64,000 nt of DNA from JAIESQ01 sp964495375 (lineage in GTDB: Bacteria > Planctomycetota > Planctomycetia > Pirellulales > JAEUIK01): assembly GCA_964495375.1 (NCBI GenBank), contig CAZBWM010000028.1, positions 1 to 64,000 on the forward strand, in the 5' to 3' direction. The translations under genes were made by a program, and so were the position numbers. Under the pieces are notes generated by a model that saw only the letters and a program-made list of their open reading frames with translations, was not told where the DNA came from and made no database searches. Shown here piece by piece: positions 16,147-25,032 of this stretch. How positions within the stretch are numbered: the stretch's first letter is position 1; each line of letters begins with the position of its first letter.

Positions 16147-16410
16147 TGTGCCACTGCTTGGCAGTCGGCCACGGACCGATGGGACTTGCTGACGATGTCC
16201 GCCGACGAACAAACAGTGCCGGGGACTGGAGTCGTTTCCGGCGCAAGACTGTCATGATCGCACCAGCGGCGACCGGAAGGACTCCTGTCACCCTTGGCGT
16301 CGCGCGACGAGGAAGCAGTGCTTCGTCGCCGGCAACACAACGAGCACTGCTTGTCGGCTTTGGCCCACACAAGCAACTAGCGACAACTTCGGCCGCCAAG
16401 CAGTGGCACA
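16147..16410. repeat. Repeat family F, long copy
   Basis: TGTGCCACTGCTTGGCAGTC at 16147 to CGCCAAGCAGTGGCACA at 16410. The interior contains a GGGGACTGGAGTCGTTTCCG/CGGAAGGACTCCTGT inverted pair also found at 30760-30830 and 34605-34670. It fills the 351-bp gap 16099-16449 with no gene. Confidence 0.85.
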
Positions 16411-16449
16411 TTTTTCGGAATCAGGTCCCAGTAAACAGGAGTAAGTTCC

Positions 16450-16788
16450 ATGCGTCGTTTCTTGAAATCCATTTCGGCAGTCTTGTTGGCGACGGTGATC
16501 GCCACGTCGGCCAGCGCTGGCGAATCGTCAGTGGTTTTGGCAGGCGGATCGTCCACGTTGCTCGTCAGCCAGGGCTTGTTCGCTCCACCGGCGGTGATCG
16601 TCGCCCAGCGCCCGATCATCGCACAGCGCCAGTTCATCGCACAACGCCCGTTGGCCGTGCAGCGGCCAGTGATCGTCGTGCGTCCGCTGTTCGTCCCGCG
16701 GCGCGCGGTCGTCGCGCCCTCGGTCATCGTCCGCCCCGGGTTGTTCGGGCGCCGCGCGGTTGTCAACCCGCTGATCGTCGTGCACTAG
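16450..16788 (+). CDS. Small secreted protein with degenerate I-x-x-Q-R-P repeats
   Basis: A 112-residue protein. AGGAG lies 9 nt before the ATG. The signal peptide MRRFLKSISAVLLATVIATS ends near ASAGE. The mature part is built of short V/I-rich repeats with a dibasic or QR motif (VIVAQRPIIAQRQFIAQRP, VVRPLFVPRR and similar), predicting a basic extended beta-strand protein. No known family. It sits at the end of the exported-protein part of the cluster, before the packaging genes. Confidence 0.6.
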   Translation: MRRFLKSISAVLLATVIATSASAGESSVVLAGGSSTLLVSQGLFAPPAVIVAQRPIIAQRQFIAQRPLAVQRPVIVVRPLFVPRRAVVAPSVIVRPGLFGRRAVVNPLIVVH

Positions 16789-16827
16789 GCGCTTGGTCCC
16801 TTGATATCCCGAGCAACTCTGCTTCCG

Positions 16828-16987
16828 TGTGCCACTGCTTGGTAGTCGGCCGCAACGGCAAGGTAGCTCGCTGACGACGTCCGCCGACGAACAAGCAGTG
16901 CCGTGCCAACACGAACCGGCCCGGCACTGCTTGTCGGCTTCAGGCTGTACCGATCAGCAAACGACCTCGGCCGCCAAGCAGTGGCAC
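16828..16987. repeat. Repeat family F copy
   Basis: TGTGCCACTGCTTGGTAGTC to CGCCAAGCAGTGGCAC; 160 bp in the 247-bp gap before the ParB-like gene. Confidence 0.85.
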
Positions 16988-17035
16988 TCGAACCATAAGT
17001 CACCAACCACTACCTCTAACCACTACTCACTACCC

Positions 17036-17737
17036 ATGCTTCGCGATCGAGTCCTCGAAATGCGCCGCGTCCGTGCCGACACCTTGCGGCCTCACCCGCT
17101 GAACTGGCGCTCACATCCGCCTGGTCAGGTTCGTGCGTTGCAAGCCGCGCTTGACGAAGTCGGCTTCGTCGGCGCGCTCGTGGCTCGTCCGCTGCCCGAC
17201 GGTTCGCTCCAACTAATCGACGGCCACCTGCGTGCCGAGACCTTGCCAAGCGCCGAGCTGCCCGTGCTGGTCGTCGACCTCTCGGACGACGAGGCGGCCC
17301 GGCTGCTGGCGGTTTACGATCCGCTGGCCGGGCTGGCTGAAGCGCACGCGGCGCGGCTCTCTGAGTTATCTGCGTCGATCGAACTGCGGCACGCGGCCCT
17401 GCAAGAACTGGTCGCCGACGTCCTCGATCGACGCCAGCAGGCAATGAACGAAATCCTGGGACAAGCGTCCGCTACTGGATCGCTCTGGAATTCGCCAGGC
17501 GACGCCGTCACCAACTCACCTGCCAGCACACACTACAGCGCCGACGACGAATCGGATGACACCAGCAACAACGACGTCGAATCATCCGAAGCTCCGAACA
17601 ACTTCTCGAAAATACCAAGACAATTTCGGGCGACTTATCAGGTGGTGGTCGATTGCCCGAGCGAGCAGCAGCAGCGCGTCGTTTTTGAACGCTTGACCGA
17701 GGAGGGACTGCGATGCCGCGTCTTGACATTGAGCTAA
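17036..17737 (+). CDS. ParB/Srx-fold domain protein
   Basis: A 233-residue protein. The N-terminal 85 residues have the ParB N-terminal pattern: LRPHPLNWRSHP, then ALDEVGFVGALVARPLPDG and LIDGHLRAE, where G-H-x-R is the nucleotide-binding box. A helical middle, an acidic low-complexity linker (about 150-190) and a small C-terminal beta domain follow. Stand-alone ParB-fold proteins are frequent beside phage terminases and in DNA-modification loci. ATG 17036 follows repeat spacer and gives the family start; its end overlaps the next gene by 25 nt. Confidence 0.75.
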   Translation: MLRDRVLEMRRVRADTLRPHPLNWRSHPPGQVRALQAALDEVGFVGALVARPLPDGSLQLIDGHLRAETLPSAELPVLVVDLSDDEAARLLAVYDPLAGLAEAHAARLSELSASIELRHAALQELVADVLDRRQQAMNEILGQASATGSLWNSPGDAVTNSPASTHYSADDESDDTSNNDVESSEAPNNFSKIPRQFRATYQVVVDCPSEQQQRVVFERLTEEGLRCRVLTLS

Positions 17738-18915
17738 GCTGCCCGGTGCGGCCGTCGTTTGCCGTGGCGCAAGTCGCCGGCATGTTCGACGTCCCGCTGG
17801 CCGAGCGTTTGACCGAGCGGTTCACGCTCGACGTGCCCGACTGGCTCGCAACTCACGCCTCGAGCCGCACAACTGAAGCCTCCACCGGCTGGCGGATCGG
17901 CCTGATCGTGGGCCCGTCGGCCAGCGGCAAGACCACGATCGCCCGGCGGTTGTTCGGCGACGCGCTCGCGGAGCCGCGCGATTGGCCGGCCGACCGCGCG
18001 GTGATCGATCAGTTCGACGAGCTGGGCTTGTCGACCGAGCGCGCGACAGGCCTGCTCACTTCGATCGGGCTTGGTTCGCCCCCCGCCTGGATCAAGCCCT
18101 ATCACGTACTCAGCGGTGGCGAGCGATTCCGTTGCGACCTCGCCCGAGCGCTCGCCGCGCACTGCGACAATCCGCGCGGCCTGGTCGTGTGCGACGAGTT
18201 CACCAGCGTGGTCGATCGCCACGCGGCGCAGTTGGCCTCGGCCGCGATCTCGCGAGTGGTTCGCGCCAATCGCATCCGTTGCCGCCTGGTCGCCGTGACG
18301 GCGCATGAAGACGTCGCACGCTGGCTCGCTCCCGATTGGGTGCTCGACACGCGCACCCGTCGGTTCACGCGAGGCTGTCTTCGGCGACCTCCACTCGAAG
18401 TCGAGCTCTATCGCTGCGGTCGGAGCGCGTGGCCCCTGTTTGCGCCGCATCATTATCTAAGTGGCCAGCTCAGCGCGGCCGCCTGCACGTTCGTCGCGCT
18501 CTGCACGGCCCAGCCATCGGCAGTGTGCGATGACGAACCTAATTTATTGCACGCCTCCCAACCTGCCGCCTTCTGCGCCACGGTCACCATGATCGGCCGG
18601 CGCAATCACCGGCGGATCACGCGCCTGGTCACACTCCCCGACTATCAAGGGCTGGGGATCGGCATGGCCGTGGCCGAAGCGGTCGGCGATTGGCATCTCG
18701 CCCGCGGCCAGCGGCTGAACGTCACGTCTTCGCATCGCGCGCTCGTCGCACACTGCCGGCGCTCGCCGTGCTGGCGCTTCGTCGGTCAACGCGCCGCCAC
18801 GCGGCCGCGCGGCGCACCCGCCCACAACTATCGCGACGCCGCGGGCCGGGCAGTCGCGTCGTTCGAATACTTAGGCCCAGCTCAGGAACCAGGAGAAACA
18901 AAATGCCCCTCTTAA
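17713..18915 (+). CDS. ABC-type ATPase fused to a GNAT acetyltransferase
   Basis: A 400-residue two-domain protein. The ATPase part has Walker A GPSASGKTT (67-75), the ABC signature LSGGERFRCDLARAL (133-147) and Walker B LVVCDEFTS (157-165). The second half (about 225-400) is GNAT-like, with the acetyl-CoA loop LPDYQGLGIGMAVAEA (308-322). No membrane segments, so it is not a transporter. It overlaps the ParB-like gene upstream and the small-terminase gene downstream, so it belongs to the packaging operon. A Mom-like role in DNA base modification is a hypothesis from the GNAT fold and context. Confidence 0.75.
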   Translation: MPRLDIELSCPVRPSFAVAQVAGMFDVPLAERLTERFTLDVPDWLATHASSRTTEASTGWRIGLIVGPSASGKTTIARRLFGDALAEPRDWPADRAVIDQFDELGLSTERATGLLTSIGLGSPPAWIKPYHVLSGGERFRCDLARALAAHCDNPRGLVVCDEFTSVVDRHAAQLASAAISRVVRANRIRCRLVAVTAHEDVARWLAPDWVLDTRTRRFTRGCLRRPPLEVELYRCGRSAWPLFAPHHYLSGQLSAAACTFVALCTAQPSAVCDDEPNLLHASQPAAFCATVTMIGRRNHRRITRLVTLPDYQGLGIGMAVAEAVGDWHLARGQRLNVTSSHRALVAHCRRSPCWRFVGQRAATRPRGAPAHNYRDAAGRAVASFEYLGPAQEPGETKCPS

Positions 18916-19340
18916 GTGAAAGTCAACGCAAACAGGTGGTCAGTTTCGTGCAGCTCGGCTGCTCGCAGGTCGTGGCCGCCCGCCTGGCCAACTGCTCGCT
19001 GGCCGACGTCGAAGAAACCATTAACGCAGACCCCACGCTGCTCCAAGAGCTCGCCAACTCGGGGAGTGAGCTCGAAGCCAGCGCGCTTAATGCGCTCTCC
19101 CAGGCGTGCAGCAATAACTGGCGAGCCGCCTGCTGGCTGCTCGAACGGCTCTACCCCGAGCGCTATACCAAGCGCACGGCCACGGCCGCGAGCACGCACG
19201 ATCTGCTGGCGTTTCTCACCAGTGTCTCGTCGCTGATCTATCGCCACGTGCGCAACGCGCAAGAACAGGAAAATCTGTTCAAGTCGTTGCGCGAATTAGG
19301 ACGGGAAATGCAAGCCCGGGATGCGAAGCCCGCGAAGTGA
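18903..19340 (+). CDS. Probable terminase small subunit
   Basis: A 145-residue protein starting MPLLSESQRKQVVSFVQLGC. GGAGAA precedes the ATG at 18903, and the gene overlaps the ABC/GNAT gene by 13 nt and TerL by GTGA. The N-terminus predicts a helix-turn-helix (QKQ...GCSQVVAARLANCSLADVEE), followed by helices (LLQELANSGSELEASAL) and a basic patch (LYPERYTKR), the usual plan of TerS DNA-binding subunits. Calling it TerS depends on position and shape; sequence families are too diverse to be sure. Confidence 0.7.
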   Translation: MPLLSESQRKQVVSFVQLGCSQVVAARLANCSLADVEETINADPTLLQELANSGSELEASALNALSQACSNNWRAACWLLERLYPERYTKRTATAASTHDLLAFLTSVSSLIYRHVRNAQEQENLFKSLRELGREMQARDAKPAK

Positions 19341-20962
19341 CTTTGCTCGTGCCGCGCCGCCGCCGCGCGGAGCCGTTGGCAGCGCTACCCTACTGCCCTA
19401 CCTGGGGTGCGTTCGTCGTCGAGACGGTCGTCGGCCTGCTGCGCCGCGACACGCGGCGCGCCGCCGGCGACGACCTTTTGGCTTGGGGGCGCCGTTACCT
19501 GCCCGATTACTTCGTGCTGCCGCCGTCGGAACTGCATCGCTGGCTGGCCGCCGAGTTCGCCCAGCGCGCGAGCGATCGCGGTTGGAAGCTCAACGTCATC
19601 GGCCCGCGCGGCGCCGCCAAGTCGACCCTCGCGTCGTTGGCCTATCCGCTTCGTATGGCGCTCGAAGGCCGCGAATCGTACATCTGGATCGTCTCCGACA
19701 CCCGTCAACAAGCCTACTTGCATCTCGAAAACGTGAAAGCCGAACTGCTCGACAATCCACTCTTGGCCGCCGACTATCCCGATGCCACGGGCCAGGGGCC
19801 GGTCTGGCGCGCCGGCAAGGTTCACCTGACCAACGGCGTCGCCATCGAGGCCTTCGGCACGGGGCAGCGCGTGCGCGGCCGGCGCTATCGCACCAAGCGC
19901 CCCACGCTGATCGTCTGCGACGACCTGCAAGGAGAGCGACACATCGAATCTGCGCGGCAACGTGAAGTCACGCGCCGCTGGCTACATGGCACGCTCCTGC
20001 CTGCCGGCAACAAGCACACCAACGTGCTGCACCTGGCCACGGCGCTCCATCCCGAAGCGCTGGCGCTGGAGCTCGCGACCAACCCGGGCTGGACATCCGC
20101 GACGTTCCGCGCGATCGAAGACTGGCCGACCAATCTCCCGCTCTGGGAGCAATGGGAGCTGATCTACACCGATCGCCAGCGCCGCCACCCGCAGCGCGAC
20201 GCCCGCGAGTTCTATCTCGATCACCAGGCCGAGCTCGAAGCCGGCAGCCGCCTGCTCTGGCCCGAGGAGGATGATCTTTACACCTTGATGTGCCAGCGGG
20301 CGGAGTCGGGGCGAGCCGCGTTCGAACGCGAAAAGCAGAGCAACCCCTGGCCAAGCGAAGCGTGCGAATGGCCCGACGCCTACTTCAGCGACGCGATCTG
20401 GTTCGAGCACTGGCCCGCCACGCCCTGCGTGCGCACCTTGGCGATCGACCCCAGCCAGGGTCGCGACGACCGCCGTGGCGACTTCGCCGCGTTCGTGGCG
20501 CTAGCGCTCGACGAGCATGGTGTCATCTTCGTCGAGGCCCACCTGCTGCGGATCCCCATCGACGAACTGGTCGCCATGAGCGTTGATCTCTATTTGCAAC
20601 ACCAGCCCGATGCGCTGGGGTTCGAAGCCAACCAGTTTCAAGAGCTGATCGGCGGTCTGTTGTTTGAAGAACTGCGACGCCGCGGGCTGGCCCATGTCGC
20701 ACCCGTTCAATTGAACAATCGGGTGAACAAGCGAGTCCGCATTCGCCGTCTGGGAGGCTACCTCTCGAAACGCCGGCTGCGGTTCAAGGCCAACTCCCCC
20801 GGCACGCGGCTCTTGGTCGATCAACTGCGGCAGTTCCCCTGCGGCGATCACGACGACGGACCCGACGCTTTGGAGATGGCGATCGCGCTGGCCCGAGAGT
20901 TCAACGAGCGCCGCGCGCTCGACGACGGCCTGGGTGACCGACTGCCGCTCGACATCAGTTGA
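19337..20962 (+). CDS. Terminase large subunit (packaging ATPase/nuclease)
   Basis: A 541-residue protein. ATPase domain: Walker A GPRGAAKST (89-97) and Walker B TLIVCDDLQ with Asp195/Asp196. RNase-H-like nuclease domain: TLAIDPSQGRDDRRGDF (about 366-382, first Asp), LGFEANQFQELI and HDDGPDALEMAI (last acidic residues). Both domains look intact, so the motor could still translocate and cut DNA. The GTG start overlaps the TerS stop. This is the strongest phage hallmark in the cluster. Confidence 0.93.
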   Translation: MTLLVPRRRRAEPLAALPYCPTWGAFVVETVVGLLRRDTRRAAGDDLLAWGRRYLPDYFVLPPSELHRWLAAEFAQRASDRGWKLNVIGPRGAAKSTLASLAYPLRMALEGRESYIWIVSDTRQQAYLHLENVKAELLDNPLLAADYPDATGQGPVWRAGKVHLTNGVAIEAFGTGQRVRGRRYRTKRPTLIVCDDLQGERHIESARQREVTRRWLHGTLLPAGNKHTNVLHLATALHPEALALELATNPGWTSATFRAIEDWPTNLPLWEQWELIYTDRQRRHPQRDAREFYLDHQAELEAGSRLLWPEEDDLYTLMCQRAESGRAAFEREKQSNPWPSEACEWPDAYFSDAIWFEHWPATPCVRTLAIDPSQGRDDRRGDFAAFVALALDEHGVIFVEAHLLRIPIDELVAMSVDLYLQHQPDALGFEANQFQELIGGLLFEELRRRGLAHVAPVQLNNRVNKRVRIRRLGGYLSKRRLRFKANSPGTRLLVDQLRQFPCGDHDDGPDALEMAIALAREFNERRALDDGLGDRLPLDIS

Positions 20963-21078
20963 CCGTGACACCTCGTAGGGTGTGCGCAGCACACCAGGAC
21001 ATCGCAATGAATGCAGATCTCGCGCAAAGGCGCGAAGAAAAGACAAATACCGGGCACTCGCGGAGCCGCGGAGACTTG

Positions 21079-21192
21079 TTAGCCGCGGAGTTTACTCCGC
21101 GCGCTAGCTGGTGCGGTTCCGCCTCGATCCCGATCGGTTCGACGACAATTCGTCGAACGTGCTAGCGCGCGGGACAAGTCCCGCGGCTAACA
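21079..21192. repeat. Repeat family A copy between terminase and portal
   Basis: TTAGCCGCGGAGTTTACTCC to GGACAAGTCCCGCGGCTAAC. The spacer 20963-21231 also has GTAGGGTGTGCGCAGCACACC at about 20976-20997 and a CGCGCAAAGGCGCGAAG tract. Confidence 0.9.
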
Positions 21193-21231
21193 GCGTAAAC
21201 ACGAACCACTAACCACTTCAGGATCACCCTC

Positions 21232-22716
21232 ATGTTTGCCACCAACACGCACGATCCCGCGATTGCCGGCTATCGGCATCTCGAAAACCGCCTGCTCGAA
21301 GCCTGGCTCGAGCTCGGCAATCAGTTCGTCGACCCCCGGGAGCCAATGTTCGACGGCGCCGATGGCGGCGCGCCCTGGCTCCCCTTGGGCGCCGGCCAGC
21401 GCGGCGCGATCGCGACGCAGCCCGCTCACTCCGAGCTCAGCCTGCAACTGTTGCGCGACGAATGCCGGGCGTTGGCCACGCACAACGAGTTCGCCATCAA
21501 CGGCCACGAAAACCGCATCAGCTACATCGTCGGCGCAGGGCACAGCTATCGCGCCGCGGTTCGCAAAGGGCGCGCCGCCGCTGCCGAGCTGCCCGCCGCC
21601 GTGCAATCGCTCGTCGACGATTTCATCTTCGAGAATCGCTGGCACGCCCGGCAGCAGGAGATCGTCCGCCGCCGCGATCGCGATGGCGAAGTGCTCTTGC
21701 GGCTGTTCACCACGGCCGACGGCAGCACGCGCGTCCGCTTCGTCGAGCCTGCCCAGTTGGCCACCCCGCCGGCGCACGCTCACGACCCGGCCGCTTCGCT
21801 CGGTGTGCTCACCGCGCCGGACGACGTCGAAACCATCCGCGGCTACTTCATCGATGGCGAATTGATCTCGCCCGACGACGTGCAGCACCGCAAGGCGAAC
21901 GTCGACGCCAACGTCAAGCGAGGGCTCCCCCTCTTCGCGCCGGTGCGCAAGAACCTGCGCCGCGCCGAAAAGCTGCTGCGCAACATGAGCGTGGTGGCCG
22001 AAATCCAATCGGCCATCGCGCTGGTGCGTCGCCATCGCTCGGCCAGCCGCGCGGCGGTCGAACGCTTTGTCAGCGACACGGCCGACGCGACCACCGGCTC
22101 GCAATCGACCGGCCGCACTGGCAACTTCCGCGTCTTCGGCCCCGGCACGATTCTCGACGCCCCCGGCGGCATTGAGTACGACTTTCCGACCGCGGCGCTC
22201 GACGCCGGCAAATTCGTCACCGTGCTGCAAGCCGAGCTCAGGGCGATCGCCGCGCGGCTCGTCATGCCTGAGTTCATGCTCACCAGCGACGCCTCGAACG
22301 CCAACTATGCCAGCACGATGGTCGCCGAAGGACCGGCCACGCGGATGTTCCAGCGTCTGCAAGCCGAACAGATCGAGCAGGATCTCGACCTGTTGTGGCG
22401 CGTGATCGAGCGCGCCGTGACAGCGGGGCGCTTGCCGGCCGCGGCGCTCGACACCATCGAGATTCAGGCGGCGCCGCCGTCGCTGGCCGTGCGCGATCCG
22501 TTGGCCGAAGCCCAGGTCGCGCGCATCCAGGCGACCAGCGGTATCCTCTCTCCGCAGACGTGGTCGCAGCGCAGCGGGCTGGACTACGATCAGGAACAAG
22601 CCAACCTGGCGGCCCACCGCGGACAGGACAACGCAAGCACTGTGGCCGAGGGTGGCCCGGCTGCTCGCAGCTGGGTGGCGCAGCCACAAGAAACTGATCA
22701 TGCCGCGCGGCGATAG
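21232..22716 (+). CDS. Phage portal protein, lambda type
   Basis: A 494-residue protein. Recognisable portal features: the N-terminal HNEFAINGHENRISYIVGAG block, the FIFENRWHARQQEIVRRRDR basic helix, GEVLLRLF, HVQHR-like DDVQHRKANVD, the RNMSVVAEIQSAIALVRRH helix, and YASTMVAEGPATRMFQRLQ before the C-terminal helices. It forms the dodecameric DNA gate at a capsid vertex. CAGGA precedes the ATG. The last 22 residues (about 473-494) are encoded by a chromosomal family B repeat at 22651-22785, so the natural C-terminus may have been replaced. Confidence 0.88.
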   Translation: MFATNTHDPAIAGYRHLENRLLEAWLELGNQFVDPREPMFDGADGGAPWLPLGAGQRGAIATQPAHSELSLQLLRDECRALATHNEFAINGHENRISYIVGAGHSYRAAVRKGRAAAAELPAAVQSLVDDFIFENRWHARQQEIVRRRDRDGEVLLRLFTTADGSTRVRFVEPAQLATPPAHAHDPAASLGVLTAPDDVETIRGYFIDGELISPDDVQHRKANVDANVKRGLPLFAPVRKNLRRAEKLLRNMSVVAEIQSAIALVRRHRSASRAAVERFVSDTADATTGSQSTGRTGNFRVFGPGTILDAPGGIEYDFPTAALDAGKFVTVLQAELRAIAARLVMPEFMLTSDASNANYASTMVAEGPATRMFQRLQAEQIEQDLDLLWRVIERAVTAGRLPAAALDTIEIQAAPPSLAVRDPLAEAQVARIQATSGILSPQTWSQRSGLDYDQEQANLAAHRGQDNASTVAEGGPAARSWVAQPQETDHAARR

Positions 22717-22785
22717 TCAGCCACGTCGGTTTCAGCAGGCTTCTTGTCGCTGTCGCGACCCAGCCGACAAGCGGCCGAGCCACCC
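22651..22785. repeat. Repeat family B copy at the portal 3' end
   Basis: GGTGGCCCGGCTGCTCGCAG to CGGCCGAGCCACCC; homologous to the copies in murA. The portal stop codon at 22714-22716 lies inside it. Confidence 0.85.
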
Positions 22786-22879
22786 GCCATTCCGATCGAA
22801 GCAGTGCGAGCGTCGCCAAGGCCCCGGACCGCCCTCGAAACTATTTTGCAAAATCTTTCCCGGTGGCTCACAACGACCC

Positions 22880-22908
22880 TTGACAACTGACCAAAACTTT
22901 GTACAAAT
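22880..22908 (+). promoter_or_regulatory. Promoter with perfect -35 (TTGACA) for the DUF2292-like gene
   Basis: TTGACA at 22880-22885, 16 nt, TACAAA at 22902-22907 (or 17 nt to ACAAAT). The ATG at 22915 would be at, or a few bases after, the transcription start. The AT-rich patch stands out in the GC-rich cluster. Confidence 0.5.
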
Positions 22909-22914
22909 ATAAGC

Positions 22915-23109
22915 ATGACAACCACGCATACAACGCTGGCCAACAACGACACCAACCAGGCCAAGCTGCGGCAGGTCGAAGCGATCTTCCGCACGCTGCT
23001 GGCCGAGGGCCTCAAGCGCGGCTTCTTCGGCAGCCTGGCGCTGGAGCTATCGGTGCAGGACGGTGTCATCCAGCATTTCCGCCACAAGACTGAAAGGATC
23101 GAGAAGTAG
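22915..23109 (+). CDS. DUF2292/YezD-like small protein (64 aa)
   Basis: A 64-residue protein. The second half, ALELSVQDGVIQHFRHKTER, has the pattern G-S/T-L-x-x-x-V-Q-D-G-x-I-x-x-x-x-x-x-E-R of DUF2292/YezD-family mini-proteins, and the first half is an amphipathic helix (LRQVEAIFRTLLAEGL). Function of the family is unknown. It lies between portal and prohead protease with its own promoter and no Shine-Dalgarno, so it may be expressed independently of the virion genes. Confidence 0.6.
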   Translation: MTTTHTTLANNDTNQAKLRQVEAIFRTLLAEGLKRGFFGSLALELSVQDGVIQHFRHKTERIEK

Positions 23110-23119
23110 TCTCCGTCGG

Positions 23120-23206
23120 TTAGCCGCGGGATTTATCCCGCGCGCTAGCTCGTTCGAGGTGACCTCGCCCCCGCTAGCGCGCGGAGTAAACTCCGCGGCT
23201 TACAAA
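23120..23206. repeat. Repeat family A copy (short)
   Basis: TTAGCCGCGGGATTTATCCC to GTAAACTCCGCGGCTTACAA, 87 bp, followed by TGAAAAC units to 23245. Confidence 0.85.
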
Positions 23207-23408
23207 CTGAACACTGAAAACTGAAAACTGAAAACTGAAAACTAACACTGGTATCGCACGAGCTTGTCTCGGTCATCGACCGACCGGCGAGTATCGCACG
23301 CGGGCCCGTCGCAGTTCGCTCCGCAGCCAGCACGCACCTCACACGTGTGCCGCGCTCGGAGCCAACCGCCACGGGCCTTTTTTCGTGCGCGATCGGGGAA
23401 ACCAGGCC

Positions 23409-23482
23409 GGGGACTGTCCCATTTTTCGGAGCTCGACGATGCGACCACCTACAGCAATGTCCGAAAAGATGGGACTGTCCCC
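23409..23482. repeat. REP-like hairpin GGGGACTGTCCCATTTT
   Basis: GGGGACTGTCCCATTTTTCG at 23409 and CCGAAAAGATGGGACTGTCC from 23461. Same general form as the palindrome inserted in murA at 6426-6509. Confidence 0.7.
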
Positions 23483-23509
23483 CTCGCCACTCGCGCGATG
23501 CGACGTCCG

Positions 23510-23670
23510 TGTGCCACTGCTTGGCAGTCGGCCGCAGCCGCGACGCAGCTCGCCAGCGGCGGTCGCCGACGAACAAGCAGTGCCAGGGGCGCACGAGCCA
23601 ATACGGCACTGCTTGTCGGCTTCAGCGTCGCTCGAACAACACCGCGTCACTGCCGCCAAGCAGTGGCACA
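23510..23670. repeat. Repeat family F copy
   Basis: TGTGCCACTGCTTGGCAGTC to GCCAAGCAGTGGCACA. With the preceding elements it fills the 626-bp gap 23110-23735; no gene is supported there. Confidence 0.85.
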
Positions 23671-23735
23671 CCTGACAACCAACCACTAACCCCTATCCCC
23701 TAATCCCTAACCTCTCCTCCCCACAGGAACCAGCC

Positions 23736-24923
23736 ATGACGCCCACAACCACCTCCACTTCGCACCAGGGGTGCGCGGCCGCGCGGTGCCCGTCGCCGAG
23801 TGCGACCAACTCAACGGATGCCGCCCCCATCCAGGAGTTTGTCCACTCGCGCGACGCGGCGCTGGTGGTCGATCGCGCGGCCGCCATCATCCGCGGCGTC
23901 AAAATCCTGGGCCTCGATTCACAGAACGGTCGCAGCTACTTGCCGGGCGCGCTATCGGCCGCGGTGCCGCTCTACGAGGGGGCCAAGGTCAACGTCAATC
24001 ACGCGAAAGGGCATCCCACCGCGCCGCGCGATTATCAAGATCGCATCGGCCGGCTGCGCGGCGTACACGCCCGGGCGGGGGCCGGCCTCTTCGGCGACTT
24101 GCATCTGAATCCGCGTCACGCGCTCGCCGAGCAACTACTGTGGGATGCCGCGCACGCTCCGGAAAATGTCGGCTTCTCGCACAACGTGCAAGCCCGCACC
24201 GCGCAGCGCGAGGGGCGCACGGTCGTCGAATCGATCGTCGCCGTGCACAGTGTCGACCTGGTGGCCGATCCCGCCACCACGCGAGGGCTGTTCGAAACGC
24301 GTCTTAACGATTCAAGCCAGTGTGGCGGCGCAACCGTCGTGGGCCGTGGTCTCCTTGGCGAGACGATGGTTGATGGTGCTGACGCGTGTGGCGGAACCGC
24401 GGTCTCCGCGGCGCTGCGTCGTCCACTGGCTGATTGCACGCTCGCCGAGCTGCGTGCCGCGCGGCCCGATCTGGCGCTGTTGCTCCTTACCGAAGAGCAC
24501 GACGCCCGACTGGCGGTTCAAGCGCAGCTTGCAGATTCCGCAACGCAGCTTGCCGAATCCGCAGCGCGACTCGCCGAAGTCGAAGCGCGGCTGGCGGAGC
24601 ACACCGCGCGCGAATCGCTCACGGAGCGCCGTCGCCAGGTGGTTTCGCTGCTCCAAGAGTTCGGTCTGCCTGATCCGGCGTCGAACGATCCGGCTGCGTC
24701 GCGTCTGGTCGATGCGGCGTTCATGGAGAGCCTGCTGGCCGCGCCCGACGAACGTGCGCAGCGAGCGCTGGTGACCGAACGTGCCCGGCTCGTGGCCGAG
24801 GTGCGGCGATTCGTCGGCGACGCAGCGCCAGCGACGCAGCCTCGTTCGCGCGAGCAGCAGTCGATCGCCGGAGCGATGCATTCGCCCCGCGGCGGCCGCG
24901 AGTTTGTCCGAGCAGTCACGTGA
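23736..24923 (+). CDS. Prohead protease fused to scaffold-like coiled coil
   Basis: A 395-residue protein. The N-terminal half (about 30-190) has the prohead-protease pattern: AAAIIRGVKILGLDSQNGR, VNVNHAKGHPTAPRDYQDRIG, NVGFSHNVQAR and the typical end SIVAVHSVDLVADPATTRGLF. The C-terminal half has an A/L/E heptad region (about 245-295) and a charged tail like phage scaffold domains. The fused layout is common in HK97-type phages, where the protease removes its own scaffold. CAGGA precedes the ATG. Confidence 0.75.
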   Translation: MTPTTTSTSHQGCAAARCPSPSATNSTDAAPIQEFVHSRDAALVVDRAAAIIRGVKILGLDSQNGRSYLPGALSAAVPLYEGAKVNVNHAKGHPTAPRDYQDRIGRLRGVHARAGAGLFGDLHLNPRHALAEQLLWDAAHAPENVGFSHNVQARTAQREGRTVVESIVAVHSVDLVADPATTRGLFETRLNDSSQCGGATVVGRGLLGETMVDGADACGGTAVSAALRRPLADCTLAELRAARPDLALLLLTEEHDARLAVQAQLADSATQLAESAARLAEVEARLAEHTARESLTERRRQVVSLLQEFGLPDPASNDPAASRLVDAAFMESLLAAPDERAQRALVTERARLVAEVRRFVGDAAPATQPRSREQQSIAGAMHSPRGGREFVRAVT

Positions 24924-25032
24924 GTAGTTTTCAGTTTGTCAGTGTCCAGTTTTCAGCGAATCCTCGCCCTGAACACCGCAAACTGAAAACTGAAAAATCC
25001 CCAACCACCACTTTCCTCCTGGAGAGCATCCC

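Noticed and set aside
23110..23735. Possible CRISPR-like array
   Set aside because: The repeats are different palindromic families, not equal-length direct repeats with unique spacers, and no cas genes are nearby.
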